A stretch of DNA of 64,000 nucleotides. It comes from Marchantia polymorpha subsp. ruderalis. Lineage: Eukaryota; Streptophyta; Marchantiopsida; Marchantiales; Marchantiaceae. The stretch is taken from positions 10,114,001 to 10,178,000 of the forward strand of contig AP031358.1 of assembly GCA_037833965.1 (NCBI GenBank). The letters are read 5' to 3'. Within the stretch, counting starts at the first letter, position 1, and each line of letters opens with the position of its first letter. The notes under the pieces are model-generated. The model searched no databases, was not told where the DNA came from, and worked only from the letters and a program-made list of their open reading frames with translations. The position numbers and the translations under genes were made by a program. Shown here piece after piece: positions 46,002-58,480 of the stretch.

Positions 46002-46294
46002 TGAAAAGAACGGGAAAGTCCCCACTGGAATTCCCGTCGGTCAATTACCCTACTGGCAACAAACCGTCACCGTCACAAACATGAGTCAAGCCCAACCCAC
46101 TCCACACTCGGAGAATCCAGGTCGACGCAAAGGGGAAAGTCACTCTACGCTCCCAACGCTTCCAGGCTCGACTCAAAAAACTAACGTTCTTCGAGCCGTC
46201 CCCGACTGTATACCCCTCGTGACCCGAACCCTAACTTCACGGCTAAATATAGTAAGTGTCTAAACTTCGTGAGCCGACTCGTAACTACATGACA
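46002..46294 (-). repeat. 293-bp terminal repeat B, right copy
   Basis: Direct repeat of 34325-34617 with about seven differences. It begins TGAAAAGAAC and ends CTACATGACA, then CTTT. Here the 118-bp A block is absent on both sides, so this copy is either a shortened LTR or a different form of the terminal repeat. Confidence 0.8.
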
Positions 46295-48400
46295 CTTTCT
46301 AAGAGGAGGGACAAAATTGAAAATTGTTTTATCATTGTGGGTAAGTTGTTTAATGGAATTCGACTTCGAGTGAATTGTCGAACAAATAGATGCACAGACC
46401 AAACCACATTTATACCTTTTATAGTACTTATTCAAGAGAAGGACGAAGTGGGAAGCAAATAAGATGGAAAAATCCATCCAGCAACGCAACTAAAAAAAGT
46501 GAAGAAACTACAATATCATGATACAAATTAGATCATACATTGAGTACATTACTAAAATACTGTTCACAGGGAATAGAAGCATTTGATATCGTATCACATA
46601 CCTAATTTGCTTTATATTCTTTATAGACAATGAAAACATGTGATCTCAAATAAGGTATACAAAAAGTTCAATGAATAATAAACATGTTCTCCTGTGTAAA
46701 TTTGTTTGAAAGGTATCATATCAGGCTCTGGAACATTCACTCTCAATCTTTATCCGTAATTCCATTTAATTTCAATGTTAAAAGAATTTAAGATATTGAA
46801 ACCTCTATGTACTTAATTAATTAAAAATCTTTTAAACTGTCTTCTTTTTACTTGCCTTCATTTCAAGATTATGACAAATCTTCCGCCTACAAACTCCTCA
46901 ATGAGTATAGACTCATGAAAACCATTGTTGCATCAAGAATATTGAAGTTTAGCTCTGATGTATGAATCAAGCATAGGCTGAACAACCATTAAAAGCAATA
47001 AAAATCATTTTCTCTTATCCAATCATGTTCAGTATGTTATGTTAATTTTTATTGACTAGTATAAAATTTCTAGAAGAAACTAACTGTGGTTCTCACATTC
47101 TGACTATGGAAGTGTATTATATATAAGTGCAAAAGAAAATATCATCTCTGAAGATGTTTTGCCTTACAAGAACATACTGTATGTAACCTTGCATTTACTC
47201 TTGACCATGAAAGTCACATTTAATTATGCTAGGCATACAGTTTTACTAAAACGTGTTATAAAAAAGATTATTTCTTCCTTCTTCTTTTAGCTTACAAGCA
47301 AAATGCTGTAGTCTTTAGTCGAGGGTCAAATTCGAAATAAAAACATCATATGTCTTTATAGTAAAAGCATGTTACAGTTGTGTCAAATATGTTTATAAAT
47401 ACAGTTTTACTATCTTAGCCGCTTTACACATCATTCTCGAAGCTCTTCAATACCACCATTTTGTAGATTCAGATGATATAACCCAAAAATAATTACTCAA
47501 CCTTCTAGTTCCATAGACAAAGCTTTTTATAATAAGTCTCCATCTCCTCTAAAAACCCTAAAATTTGTCACAAACTGACTTTGAGCTAGTTCTACTTTAA
47601 ATTCAGTTTGATTTCTCCAAATCTAAACTTATTTAATGAAGTCTCAATCTCTCTTCTCTATAAGTATATTATCTAAACAATGAAATTATCTATGCTTTTG
47701 ACGCGATTAGATTGTATTGAAGTTTTGGAAGTGATATGCAGTTATGAAAATTCCATGCTTCTGCTTCCTTTTTCAAGTTTTGTTGGCCTTACAATATTTA
47801 TTGTTTCCCCAACATATCCATTTATAATGGCTTTAAAATATGGTTTTACTGTTTGATTCTTATGAAAGATGTTACACCTGGAGCTTTTTGAAAAACTCTA
47901 CAAGTAATAATCTCGCTCCGTGCTTGTGATTTTAGAACAACCTGAACGAAGTTTTGTATTTGAAGCTGATATAAATATTCACTTTTCACCTTAGTCTTAA
48001 AGACATAGATTAGACTCAAAGACTTAGATTACGCATTCACAACTAAACTTTTATTTAACACATTAAGCAATCATGTTGTTGCAACTTTACCTCACCTCGA
48101 CGGTCTAGACACTTTAAAATGACTCTCAGTTGATTGGTTCTCATGACAGAAGATACATGAAAATAAAATTATAATAAAAAAAAATAACAAATGAAAAGAT
48201 TTCAAAGTTTTTAGATGTAAAATATAATTCAAAATTTTGAATGACAACAAAAACACATTATAATGTGTCATTGAAATCTGGTAAAGACCTCTCACCTAAA
48301 ACAAAAAAGTTTCTAATGTCACATTGTTTTAATGATGTTAAATTTCCAACACCAATTCTAATTCACGCGTAGGCAGTAGTCAGCAGGCAGAAAATAGAGC
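46295..48400. other. AT-rich intergenic stretch, nothing recognised
   Basis: No coding pattern or named repeat is seen on either strand. Confidence 0.55.
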
Positions 48401-48409
48401 AACCCTCTC

Positions 48410-48730
48410 TTAAATAACCCTTGCCCATGTAGACATAGAGTCCAAATCTACAACTTGATCCATTTGTGAAACAATGGCGGAAGCAAGTATTGGATGCCTT
48501 TCAAACAAAAGTAAATAAGGAGTGAATTGCAAGAAATATGCATGCTTGGACATTCGATACTCCATGGCAAAGTGGAGTAGGACTTGAGACAAGAGGTCTA
48601 CTGTAATACGAGCATTGCGTGTCAAGTCAGTTATCCTGGCCCTACCTTCTGCTCTCTCAGGGCGTCCTAGCCGTGGCAGCCCAGTATCCCAATCCAATGA
48701 ATATGATTGGATGTACAAGCACAAAGATGG
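48410..48730 (-). mobile_element. Gypsy integrase fragment
   Basis: The minus-strand frame contains AMEYRMSKHAYFLQFTPYLL followed by LFERHPILAS and QMDQVVDLDSMSTWARV. It aligns with the end of the integrase core in the large gypsy element (MGYRFSRQASLASFSPYFLL, then YGRDPDLP, then VVNLDDPNMW). Only this scrap is recognised, so it is a fossil of a related but distinct gypsy family. Confidence 0.65.
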
Positions 48731-49090
48731 TTAGATTGCAATTCCGAACAAGAGCCTCTATGAATCGCGTTCACGAACCATGAAGTTTGCACTGTCCACA
48801 TCACACATAATTCTAGAAAACTAACCACTACAAGGTCATGGAACTGCCCTAAATATTTGACAATTGTTCTCGTATTATATGCATTTGATACAAAGCCCAA
48901 AAACTAGATTACAAGATCGGTACAATATCATCACACTAATTGCTCTCGAACTAGTGCTACTAGCATCAGTTGGACGAACTTAAAACATTTCTTGAAAACT
49001 AGTAAAACTTGGCGGACATCACTAGCATCTGTTGACATGCTCTAGAAGCATGACACTAGTACATGACATTGATCAATTATTACAACAACA
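48731..49090. other. Short stretch without a recognised gene
   Basis: Nothing is recognised between the gypsy integrase scrap and the copia gag scrap. Confidence 0.4.
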
Positions 49091-49149
49091 TAACCAATGT
49101 CATGTTGTTGAGGTAGAGGTTTGTTCACATCAGTGGATGTGAACAAACC

Positions 49150-49900
49150 TTCTCTTCATTCGATGATGGCATCGAATGGAGGAAATCACAGGAGCAGGTC
49201 GTGTATATGATGATAGCATATCTAGATCCTTTGATTATCAAGCAAATTGAGGAGTATATTGAGATCATGCAACTTTTTGACGTCCTTCAACAACGGTTCT
49301 ATTAGAAGTAACTGTCAAACGTGATGTACAAGTACATGAACCTGTTGAAGTTTACAGTGAGACTCCGATCTAGGATCCAAGATCACATTCACGCCTTCGG
49401 TGATCTAATGATAGATCTCGAGAGTATGGCAAATAAGATTTTTGAAGTGAAGAAGATTTTACATCTTATCAACTCGTTTTCATCTTCCTACCCTACACTA
49501 TCAAAGATTCTACTCCATCGTGATACAAAAGTTATCTATTTACTATTGTTAATGCTTTCTTGGTGGACAAGGTGAAACATGAGATCTTGTCATAATCTAG
49601 TCTATCCACTTTCGAGACCGCAATGATTGTGATCTAAGATCAACCACATTTGAGGTATAACAACTATTCACGAAGTGCTAGATGAAAGAATACTAGATCT
49701 AGAAATACAACTCTTACTAGGAAAACAATCTAGTCTAGGGGTGAATTTCCTAATAGGAAGATGTTGATCTATACTAGATGTGGCAAGAGATGCCACATCA
49801 AGAAGTATCGGAGGGAGAAAGTCAAAGGTGCAGTTTTCCCTCCAATGGCGAACCTTACATAGCACTTCAAACTCGAGTACGATGATGACGGTCTATGATG
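49150..49900 (+). mobile_element. Ty1/copia gag fragment
   Basis: Plus-strand reading gives copia gag features. An open segment at 49321-49575 contains IQDHIHAFGDLMIDLESMAN, then KKILHLINSFSSSYPTLSKI. A zinc-knuckle trace (CTRCGKRCHIKK) follows near 49775-49810. Protease and later parts are not seen, so only the gag end survives. Old and broken. Confidence 0.65.
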
Positions 49901-50865
49901 ACAGATACGACCTCTGTGGTTCACCAAAGTTTGTTGATGAAATATGGATTTATCACATTTTAAATATTTTTTTGAGTCAAATGGTGAAAAATCCACTGCA
50001 AGAAGAGTAAAATACACATTGTCGCAGAACTGAGAAAGGCAAAACTGATTGGCAAATTTAAGTTTTTAACTAGCTGATAAACCCAACCAAAGCTACCTAG
50101 ATGAACATACATCTAACCCGGTTTGTATGCATCCATCTAACCACATCACCTTGAAACGTGCAGATAGTCTTATTTTGAGACCACTGACTCATGAACTTTT
50201 TGCCTGCACTAAGAGCCACAGCAGGTTGCTATTTGTTTAGCAATTGAATGCGTAACCATGCCATTTTGGCCAAATCCACCATTGCATCTCACAGCCCACG
50301 CTCCAGTTGAGCAATGTACCATTTGGTGTTGTTGAATATGCACGTGATACATCTCAATCAGATAATCCACATGACTAAGCCGCGCATGAGCGGCAAGGTA
50401 CCAATACCTTGCCGAAGAGTAGCAGTCCGCTCTGCCCCAAGAAGGCATTGTTGCCATGTCAAGGGAGTCCACAACATCATGTCCACGGATATATCAAGAA
50501 GACAATAGAAAATTGTGGTAGCAAAAGCTCAAGCTTATCGGAGGCTACACAGTCAAACAACGGTAGTTACTGGGACCGTTTTTAGAGATTGTTGAATAAG
50601 CAACATGTCGCCACTGGTGTACGAATCGCACGATGTTAGAAGCTCCACAAGAATGCCGCTTCCTTGTGCGGGCGGCCAGGGATCCATACCTCGGCCCAAT
50701 TGGGGACAAAGTTTGTAATCACTAGCACTCTCCACTTCACACTTATTGTAAATGGTAATAGATCAAGCCCGGGGTACCCAAAGTGTCAAAAGGTTGATAG
50801 GCAAGCTAAGTGTTTGTCGAGGATGACGCCAATGGCGGCCACGGCTGGCTAGCCGTGTAGGCCTA

Positions 50866-50897
50866 GGTGAGTCACTCTAGGCCTAGAGTGACTCACC
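50866..50897. repeat. Perfect 32-bp palindrome (16-bp arms, no loop)
   Basis: GGTGAGTCACTCTAGG is followed immediately by its exact reverse complement. A smaller inverted repeat (CGGCAAGGTA / TACCTTGCCG, 50391-50414) lies 450 bases upstream. No relation to a transposon end is seen. Confidence 0.93.
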
Positions 50898-52871
50898 GGT
50901 TCTCCCGGTCCAGCGGCGCGGATCAAAAGTAAGACGAGCAATGGGTGTCAAATAAGCTTGGAATTAGCCTATTTATCACGTTCTTTAAGTTGGAGAGTTC
51001 TTCTGTACTTTACCAAGATCACACTGCTTAATTCTTATGGGGGATTATCAATCAGAGTTTTAAAATCTTCTACAGCCAACTATAAAATTATCCCCGGCTC
51101 CAGATAGAAGTTCTAAATTACCGCCAAATATCTCGCTAACATCATTGTGTTAATCTTGTTTCTCTCACTCTCGAAATTCTTCTATTCCAACACGCAATGC
51201 TACGCAAAATAATCCCTCACCACTCCTGCCCTTCAATTCGAACCTTCTGCCACAGGCTTTTTCTACCTGCGGTTTTTCTTTCAACGTATTCATTCTTTTA
51301 CTCTACATTTCTCCGTGAGTTGGTTTGGCCTTCTTCTTCATTTCTTCCCTTGTCGTCTTCCACATTCTGTAATCTTTGTCGGCGACTTAAACTGGGGGCT
51401 GCATGGCCTCCTCCTGATTCCACATCAACCAAAGCTTCGGTAAAAACTACAGATAGCAATGAGCTGGTGCGAAACAGTGCACAGAGACGAGCATGTATTT
51501 CCAGCCAGTCTGAATGGAAATTGGGTCGGAACACGGAAGAGAAAAACGTCGAAAGGAGCTGAAGGAGTGGAAAGAGGGAGGTGAGACAAATGTTGGTCTG
51601 TCGCAGACAGAGAGCAGAGTGAAATGTGGCAGTGGGGCATAAACGCCGCTAGTCTGACCTCGTCCTCGCTTGCCTGTTCAGCATTCTGTGCGAATGAGAA
51701 TGCGAACCACACTTTTCCACCCATCCAGTCTGGGAACAGGGTGATATCAGTTAACATGTGACCGACGAGGGTCGTTCGCTTTTGGGTGCTGCACAGGATG
51801 GAGACGACGATCCGCATGATTCTTCTGTGGATGTGGATGGCAGCTTTTGTGAAGAATGTGCCCTCAGATTCTTGCATGTTCAAAGATGTTACTACCACTT
51901 TTCGGAGTAGGGTCCGGGGCCTCTATTCCTGCATGTTTGGAACACGTTATCTACTCGATTGCGTTCATCACTCTCTTTTGGCCAATCTCGTGATGATGGC
52001 TGCCCTCCCTCGTCTGCTGTGGTTTCCTATGTTGCTCAGACCTCGTTCTTGTCAGACACCACTTTTTGCCGATGCCAACGCCGTTCGTCGAGCCCAATTT
52101 CAAAGACACGTCTGCTCGACGACTTTCCAATCGGATGCCGACTCGCCGACACCCGAAACTTTTCAGTGATCATCAATTTTTGTTGTGGTGACGAACTACT
52201 TGCAGTGATCCAAGTGCGCTGCAGACCTTCATGATCACTTGACCACCTCCTCAGCAGGTTACTGGCTTCGTTCCTGACGATTTTCAGCGCCGTAGTGGAG
52301 GTGAAGCTTTAGCTCTTGTTACGCCAGGCCCTCTGGCCTCTGCTCTCTGCCTCTTCGTTTTCGCCACAGTTCCAATTGTCATTCTTTCGTAGGACTCTTC
52401 TGTGCATGTCTGTGTAGGTACCTCAATTGCAGTGAGAAGCCTGTTTCATTGCCCGTCGTAAGAATATAACCAAAAAAAAAGACTCTCATCCAAAGTCTTC
52501 AACATTTCACTCAAACCTCCCTACCAGTAAGAAATCTTCAAGAAATTCTCTATGTGGCCTCACTTGCTTCCCCTAAATCATCAGCTCCGTTTCGAGTCCG
52601 CTCTGGTTACGGACTCTTAACAGCCAGGTCAAGAAGTAAACGTCGCCTTTTAAAAGTTTTACAAGTGGGCAGTCTGATCCATCTCAAAGAGGGTGCTCCG
52701 ATTTCTCATGTCATGCTTGTCGAGAGACCGTAGTATGACAGTTCACGAGATGAATGCGGTCCTCCCTGTGAGGAACACCGGAACATGGGGATTTTAAGGT
52801 GAAGGAAGGCATGACACACTTACCGCAGATCAAGTCAGGAAGGTAAGAAAACCCAAAACCCCATGTTTACA

Positions 52872-52917
52872 GTCCGAGGTTGTCCGAGGTTTTGAACCCA
52901 TGTCCGAGGTTTTGAAC
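52872..52917. repeat. Short tandem/direct repeat of GTCCGAGGTT
   Basis: GTCCGAGGTT occurs at 52872, 52882 and 52902. The last two copies extend to GTCCGAGGTTTTGAAC. Confidence 0.85.
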
Positions 52918-54513
52918 AAATATTTCCATAGATTTCGTCCACATGATACTGTAAAAGAAAGCTCACAGCAGGTTTTGTGATATTCGAATTCTGGAGGATA
53001 TCAGCCATCAAGGCCGTTGTGTGCACCTCTTTCAAAAGGAAAAGCAAGATTATGTTAAGGTTAGGTCAGGTTCGGCAGAGTTGCCATCTCTAGCGTAAAC
53101 CTTAAAGGGATGCCCGACATCTTCCCACTGTAATTTCTAACATCAGAAGTACACTTCAAAACAACAATAATTTGGAGATATAGTTCTCAGTGTGAACAAA
53201 AGAAACAGAAGGATCGGTTTTCATGAAGTCAAAATCTACGAGTTTAGTGTGTCCTCCCTCGATACAAGCTATCACATGGATGAATAGATAGATAGATCGA
53301 TCGATCAATTCATCTTTCAGAGCACATGTTTAGATGTGCCGAACTCAGAAACTCTTGCATTGTGGTCAAACGGTCGATCTACCTTTCCAAAACCCTTGTA
53401 AGGGGTCTCGCCGTAGAGTGCACACTGATGCACTTGACATGTGAGCTGTATCGGGCTACAGAAGAAGACTCCCGACGGAGTAATTCGGCTCGACAGCACT
53501 ATCTCCATTGACCGTGAATTCACTCGCTACAGAAACTGATTATTCCACTGAAACACAACAGTTGCACAATGCCGATCCGCACAAGAAGCAGCCATCCCCG
53601 ATCTGTCGTGGCAAGGTCAAATCGAAACAACCGCAGAAGCAGTGAACAAAACATCACAGTAAAGCTCCTCATGATGCAAAGGTCACGAGAGGCTGTCCAC
53701 CTGTTCTGCCTACGGAACTGACTCTCTTACATCTCGAGGAACTCTTGCTTGAACCTCTTTCCTGAATCATTGCAACGTAAAATAGCAGAAAGCATAGGAC
53801 TCATCTATTTACAACATGGATGAAACTTGACGGTCAACATGGTGTAGTCCCGACCTCAGCACATCCCCAAATATGTCTTATTGCATGTAGGATGTCTCAA
53901 TATATTGTTAAAACCTTCCGCACGGAGAGTATCGACAGCACGTATGACAATCATGTACTCGTTTGATTGCTCTCATAAGAATTGAAAATCAAGAGCAATG
54001 TAGACATATCTATTCAAATAGTATGGAAGATAAATTTAGAAGAGTGATACTAATATTACTAATTTATGTCATCAAACTCCACCAATGATAAAGTAAGACA
54101 GATTTCAACTATATGCACTCAATCTAGACGATGAATACTTTAAATAGCTTCATCCTACCTCCCCAGAATATAATTTAATATTAATTTTTATAAAATGATG
54201 TGTACTTTTTTAAAGAGCCATTTTAATAATAATATTATAAATAATTATTTCTTAAATCAAGAAAATAAAAAAATCAATATCAAGTTTTAGACTTCAAAAA
54301 AAGTTATAAATCTCATGTTTATTCTATTGGTGTGTTCAATTTTTAAACTAAACTAGGATCAAAACAAAAGAAGCCCAAAAATACCAAATGATAAATGCCT
54401 ATTTTCGATGTATTTATAAATGTTAAAAATTATGCTAAAGTTTATATGGTCTTAGTCGTTTTCCAACCGGAAATGAAAATAGTAATATATCACATTTGAT
54501 TAAGTTTTCAAGA

Positions 54514-54536
54514 ATATATATGCACATATATGTATG

Positions 54537-54573
<37 letters not shown>

Positions 54574-54590
54574 TTATTTATTTATTTATT
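54514..54590. repeat. Compound microsatellite (TA)n, (TATG)n, (TTTA)n
   Basis: TGTA/TATG units pass into a long TA run and then six or so TTTA units. Confidence 0.9.
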
Positions 54591-55944
54591 CGCATAAAGT
54601 TGATTCCTTTTTATTATTCAGCATCTCAAGGAGTGAACTAATTGTAGTATTTATAACTGTAAGTAGAAAATAAGTATTGAAAACATAAATAAGGAGGATG
54701 ATAAAAGGAATCAACTCCGATTGAGAAACACATGTTCAAAAACATATTTTTGAATTGCTTTGGAAAAAATTTATAGTTCTTCTCATTTTTATTAAATAAT
54801 ATCATATTTTTATGAATTTTTGCAAAAAAAATAATTTAACACAAATTAAATGAACAAAACTTAAGATCAATCGGAAGGGGATCTAAATTTATTTTGAAAC
54901 CATTTATCCCTAATAAGCCACAATCCGTAAATTCTTAAATTCTTCAAAAAGTAAAAACATATAATGTAGTGTAAAGCCAAATGATAATGAATATTTTGGA
55001 TGACCATTAATTCATTGCAAATTATAATCCATAGTATTCAAAATCTCAAAATTAAGGATTTTCTTTGATGTATTGAAACTTATATAAATATAAATTAATA
55101 TTTACAATAAGTCAAATTTTATCAAAATATTCAAATTTGAAAAGATTTCATAGTGACATGAAATGATAAAACTTTCAAATGACGTAAAAGTGGTATAAAA
55201 TTATTCACGTAAATGAAGACAGTCACACAAGTTAGTACTATTGTATAAGTTTGTCCGGATAGTCAAGTTTAAAACTGTGTTAATATATTTAATCATTCGT
55301 TTTTTTGCAAATTTTTTTCAATTTAAATTATCATATACATCAGAAAGAAATTGAATGTTTAGATCTATTTCCGTGTTATTTTTATTTTTAAGTGTATTTT
55401 TATCGCATTACAAAAATATAGCTTGAAACTTAAATTATGAAAACACAGTTTTTTCTTTTTGTTGTAAATGAATTTTTTGTGCACAATTTTATTCATTTGA
55501 AATAACCAAGAACATTGACATTATGTAAAAACAATAAAGAGTCAATGTGACAGATTGAATTATCTGAAAATGTTATGTGTGACAATCTTGTATGTAATTC
55601 AACTCATAAATAAAATTGACACTTCATTTATTGATTGATTGTGCAAATCAAAAATTTATAAATTAGATTACTATAAATTAATTATTGCAGCTTATGTCGA
55701 TTGAAAATAACATGAAATTTCCTTTTTTTTCTAGTACATATAAATCATTTTTTTGGCATAACACGTATGCTGCTGTTCTTTAACATCTGTTTCATATATA
55801 CTTGAATAATTGATATAAAAATAATTTTAAATTAAGAATATGTAAAATTCTTGTGATCATGTTCTCAATGTATATCATCATGTATCATTATTGAACCAAG
55901 TTTATTTAAACATGATAATAAATTGATAGATGTATTTAAAATTT

Positions 55945-55989
55945 ATTTTAACACAAGGTAAAAAATAATTTCTTACCTTGTGTTAAAAT
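55945..55989. repeat. Perfect inverted repeat, 17-bp arms, 11-bp loop
   Basis: ATTTTAACACAAGGTAA at 55945-55961 is exactly reverse-complemented at 55973-55989. Confidence 0.92.
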
Positions 55990-58079
55990 GAACGTTTAAA
56001 TTAGAAAAGTTAAAATGTATAAAATTTGAAATGTTTAATTTTTTTCTCTATATTTAATATTTTATCTTCGACACATTTGAATATAAAAATTATGTTTGTA
56101 GATATTTGAAATATAAATATATTATATGAATATCAATCATAAATTTTTTTAACTTGAAAATTAGCTAATATTTAAAGCATTTTATGAAAGTTTTATTCAG
56201 AAGCATCATCTCTAGATTATGTATCTTCATCAATAGTTTAGGTATTAGAATCTAGCATTATGAAAAACATTTTAACACTTCCTTGTTAGATAAAAAAAAA
56301 TATTAAGAGTGAGGAGTAAGATATTGACTCAGGTCTTTTGATAAATAAAATTAGGCTAATTTGAGTTAGTGAAGCTGGTCAAAGTGTCATTATGTGGACT
56401 TAGTTTTGCACTTATGAACAAAAATTTCCTTTGTGATTTGTCTGTACAAGTGATTCTGAAATTAAATCTCAACTGTAGTTTTTAATATATAGTTACGTCT
56501 TTTAACATATATTTGAACCTTTTGGTAATATTTTTTTAAATTCAAATAATATATATTAAATTTCTGAATATAAATCTTCACAATCTTTGAAACATTATAG
56601 TTACATTTAATCTTCATTAAGCAATGAACTTAAACTTTCACAATAAAAAAAAGCTTTATTTTGGTACTATTTTTCAAAATTTTATTCCTTTGAAATAAAA
56701 GAAAAGTGGTAACAAATATTTTTTCAGTATATAAATAAATTTGAAGCTTCTAAATAATTTAATTGGGGTAGCAAAATTTTATTTACAAAATTTTTTGAAA
56801 CTTTGGTTTTGAAGCATTCAAATATTTTTTTAAAATAATTTTAATCATTTCAACATTTTTGAAATCATCTATGACTATTTTTTTGAACTTTTAATTTTTC
56901 AATCATAGAATAAATTTCAGAAATATTTTTTAGAAAAATGGAAAAAACATTTATTGAAATATTTGATACATATTTTTAATTAAATTTACTGCGAATTTTT
57001 TAATGAATAGACATAATTTTAATATATATTCAAATAATTTACTTATATTAATTAGAAATGTGAAAATAAATTTCAAATTTCACAAAAATTTAAGATTTTT
57101 CAATCTTATGAAACATTTGGCAAATTCAAATTATGAGTTTTTCCAGATTCAATGATGGTATTAATTTTTTAAAATATATTTTTCAATCTTAAAAATATAT
57201 TGAATTATTTTTTAATTTTTGTAATAAATTGAAATAAAAATTTGAACCTTGTTTCTTAAATTTAAAATCAAATATGAAATACTTCTATATTCATTATTTT
57301 GAATACAAAATTGATAAATTTTTTATCATTAGAAAACTTAAAATATATTTATCATATATATTTGGAAAAATAAATTTTTGAGATGGTAATTTTGCAATCA
57401 TATAAATTATTTGAAACACGTTTTTTAAAAAAATAAAAAAATATTTTTTAATTATTATGAAATTATTTTTAAAATTTTATGAATTATTTAATAATAAATG
57501 TGAAACAGATTATTTTAAATATATAGTCTAATTCCACTTTTTATTTTATATTTAAAAAAAAACTAATAGAAAAAATTCATATATTATAGACGTTATTATT
57601 TGATTTTTGACATATATAACTAACATGTTTTCAAAAAATTTGAAGTTATAAAAAATTGTTATAAGTTAAGTTATGAAAAATTGATAAATGAAAAAATTTC
57701 ACATCTTAAAAAGTATTCTAAATTTAAAATATGTTACGTTATATCATAAATTAATTTTAATTTTTATTCATAAATTAATCATGATTTGAATCCAAGAGTG
57801 AAAAAATAGTAAGTTAAACAATTTTCTATCAAAGTTGAACAAATTGTAAAATATGTTATAATTTGTGGAGTAGTGACCATCGAAGAATATTGTTGTAAGA
57901 GTAATAAAAGATGTTTCACTAAGAGTAAATGCCAACGATTATGTAAGATAACGTTTTTGTTATTAGAAAGATATCAAGATACTTTTCCTCGTGTATGCTT
58001 GTTTCATCAAAATGACTTCATATAAACTCATAGAATGAGAGTTTCAAGGTATCATGTGAATGCTAAAATTGCATACATG

Positions 58080-58480
58080 TAAATTGGGTAGATTGTGGTT
58101 TTGTGCGTTCAACGACGAGCTCGGAATCAAGTTTAGTCATCACAGTCTGTTTGCGACGCTCGGCTTCGTGGTCACCGTCATGACTTCGGCCGATTGCGGA
58201 TGAAAGAATTTGCTCGAGGTCCACGCTTGCACTGGTGCAGCCGTTCCGCTTCCAATCGAATCAAGGCTGGAATCGATTCGCTTGGTTCCTTACTCGTACA
58301 ATTGTATGCGTATCAAATTCGAGCAAGCACGCACGTCTTGACAACTACGATTGCTACTTTTGAATTTTTGAATTTGCCACCGGAGTTCACCGGTGGCACA
58401 ACACCTTCACATTCAAAAATTGTGCAGCTCGGAACTCTGAAAGGGCGCGGACGCTGCTAGATCGCATCCATTCTCCACTT
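58080..58480. other. Small GC-richer island
   Basis: A sharp 400-base island of balanced composition lies inside AT-rich DNA. It contains an 88-codon ORF (58194-58460, plus) of no known family and a 9-bp-arm hairpin (TGCCACCGG/CCGGTGGCA, 58375-58398). It could be a gene fragment or an insertion. Confidence 0.4.

Larger units (their letters stand above)
34207..46294 (-). mobile_element. Ty3/gypsy LTR retrotransposon carrying a DNMT3-type methyltransferase and a PHD finger
   Basis: On the minus strand the coding order is gag, protease, DNMT3-like methyltransferase, reverse transcriptase, RNase H, integrase and PHD finger (42053 down to 34907). A 293-bp direct repeat (34325-34617 and 46002-46294, beginning TGAAAAG and ending CATGACA) brackets it, with about seven differences. 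The insertion therefore looks relatively young. At the left this repeat is flanked by two 118-bp copies of another sequence. A purine tract GGGGGGCG abuts the inner copy, as expected beside a 3' LTR. CTTT precedes 34207 and follows 46294, a possible 4-bp target duplication. The element is GC-rich against AT-rich surroundings. It is broken, with roughly four to six breaks. About 4 kb of non-retroviral DNA lies between gag and the right repeat, so the right limit is less sure than the core. Confidence 0.85.
49900..53900. other. Mixed-composition stretch, no recognised gene
   Basis: More balanced base composition at 50100-50950 and 51190-53800. ORFs such as 51197-51562 (plus), 50209-50472 (minus) and 51425-51898 (minus) have no recognisable motifs. 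A GATA/GATC run lies near 53286-53306. Confidence 0.4.
53900..58060. other. Extremely AT-rich stretch without recognisable genes
   Basis: About 4 kb is dominated by A and T runs on both strands with no open frame of note. It contains a microsatellite at 54514-54590 and a hairpin at 55945-55989. It probably represents very old, deaminated repeat DNA. Confidence 0.6.

Noticed and set aside
51197-51562. 121-codon plus-strand ORF with hydrophobic N-terminus
   Set aside because: Could pass for a signal-anchor protein, but the antisense frames are also open and no homology is recognised.
58194-58460. 88-codon ORF in the small GC island as a gene
   Set aside because: No family resemblance and no supporting splice or regulatory signal.
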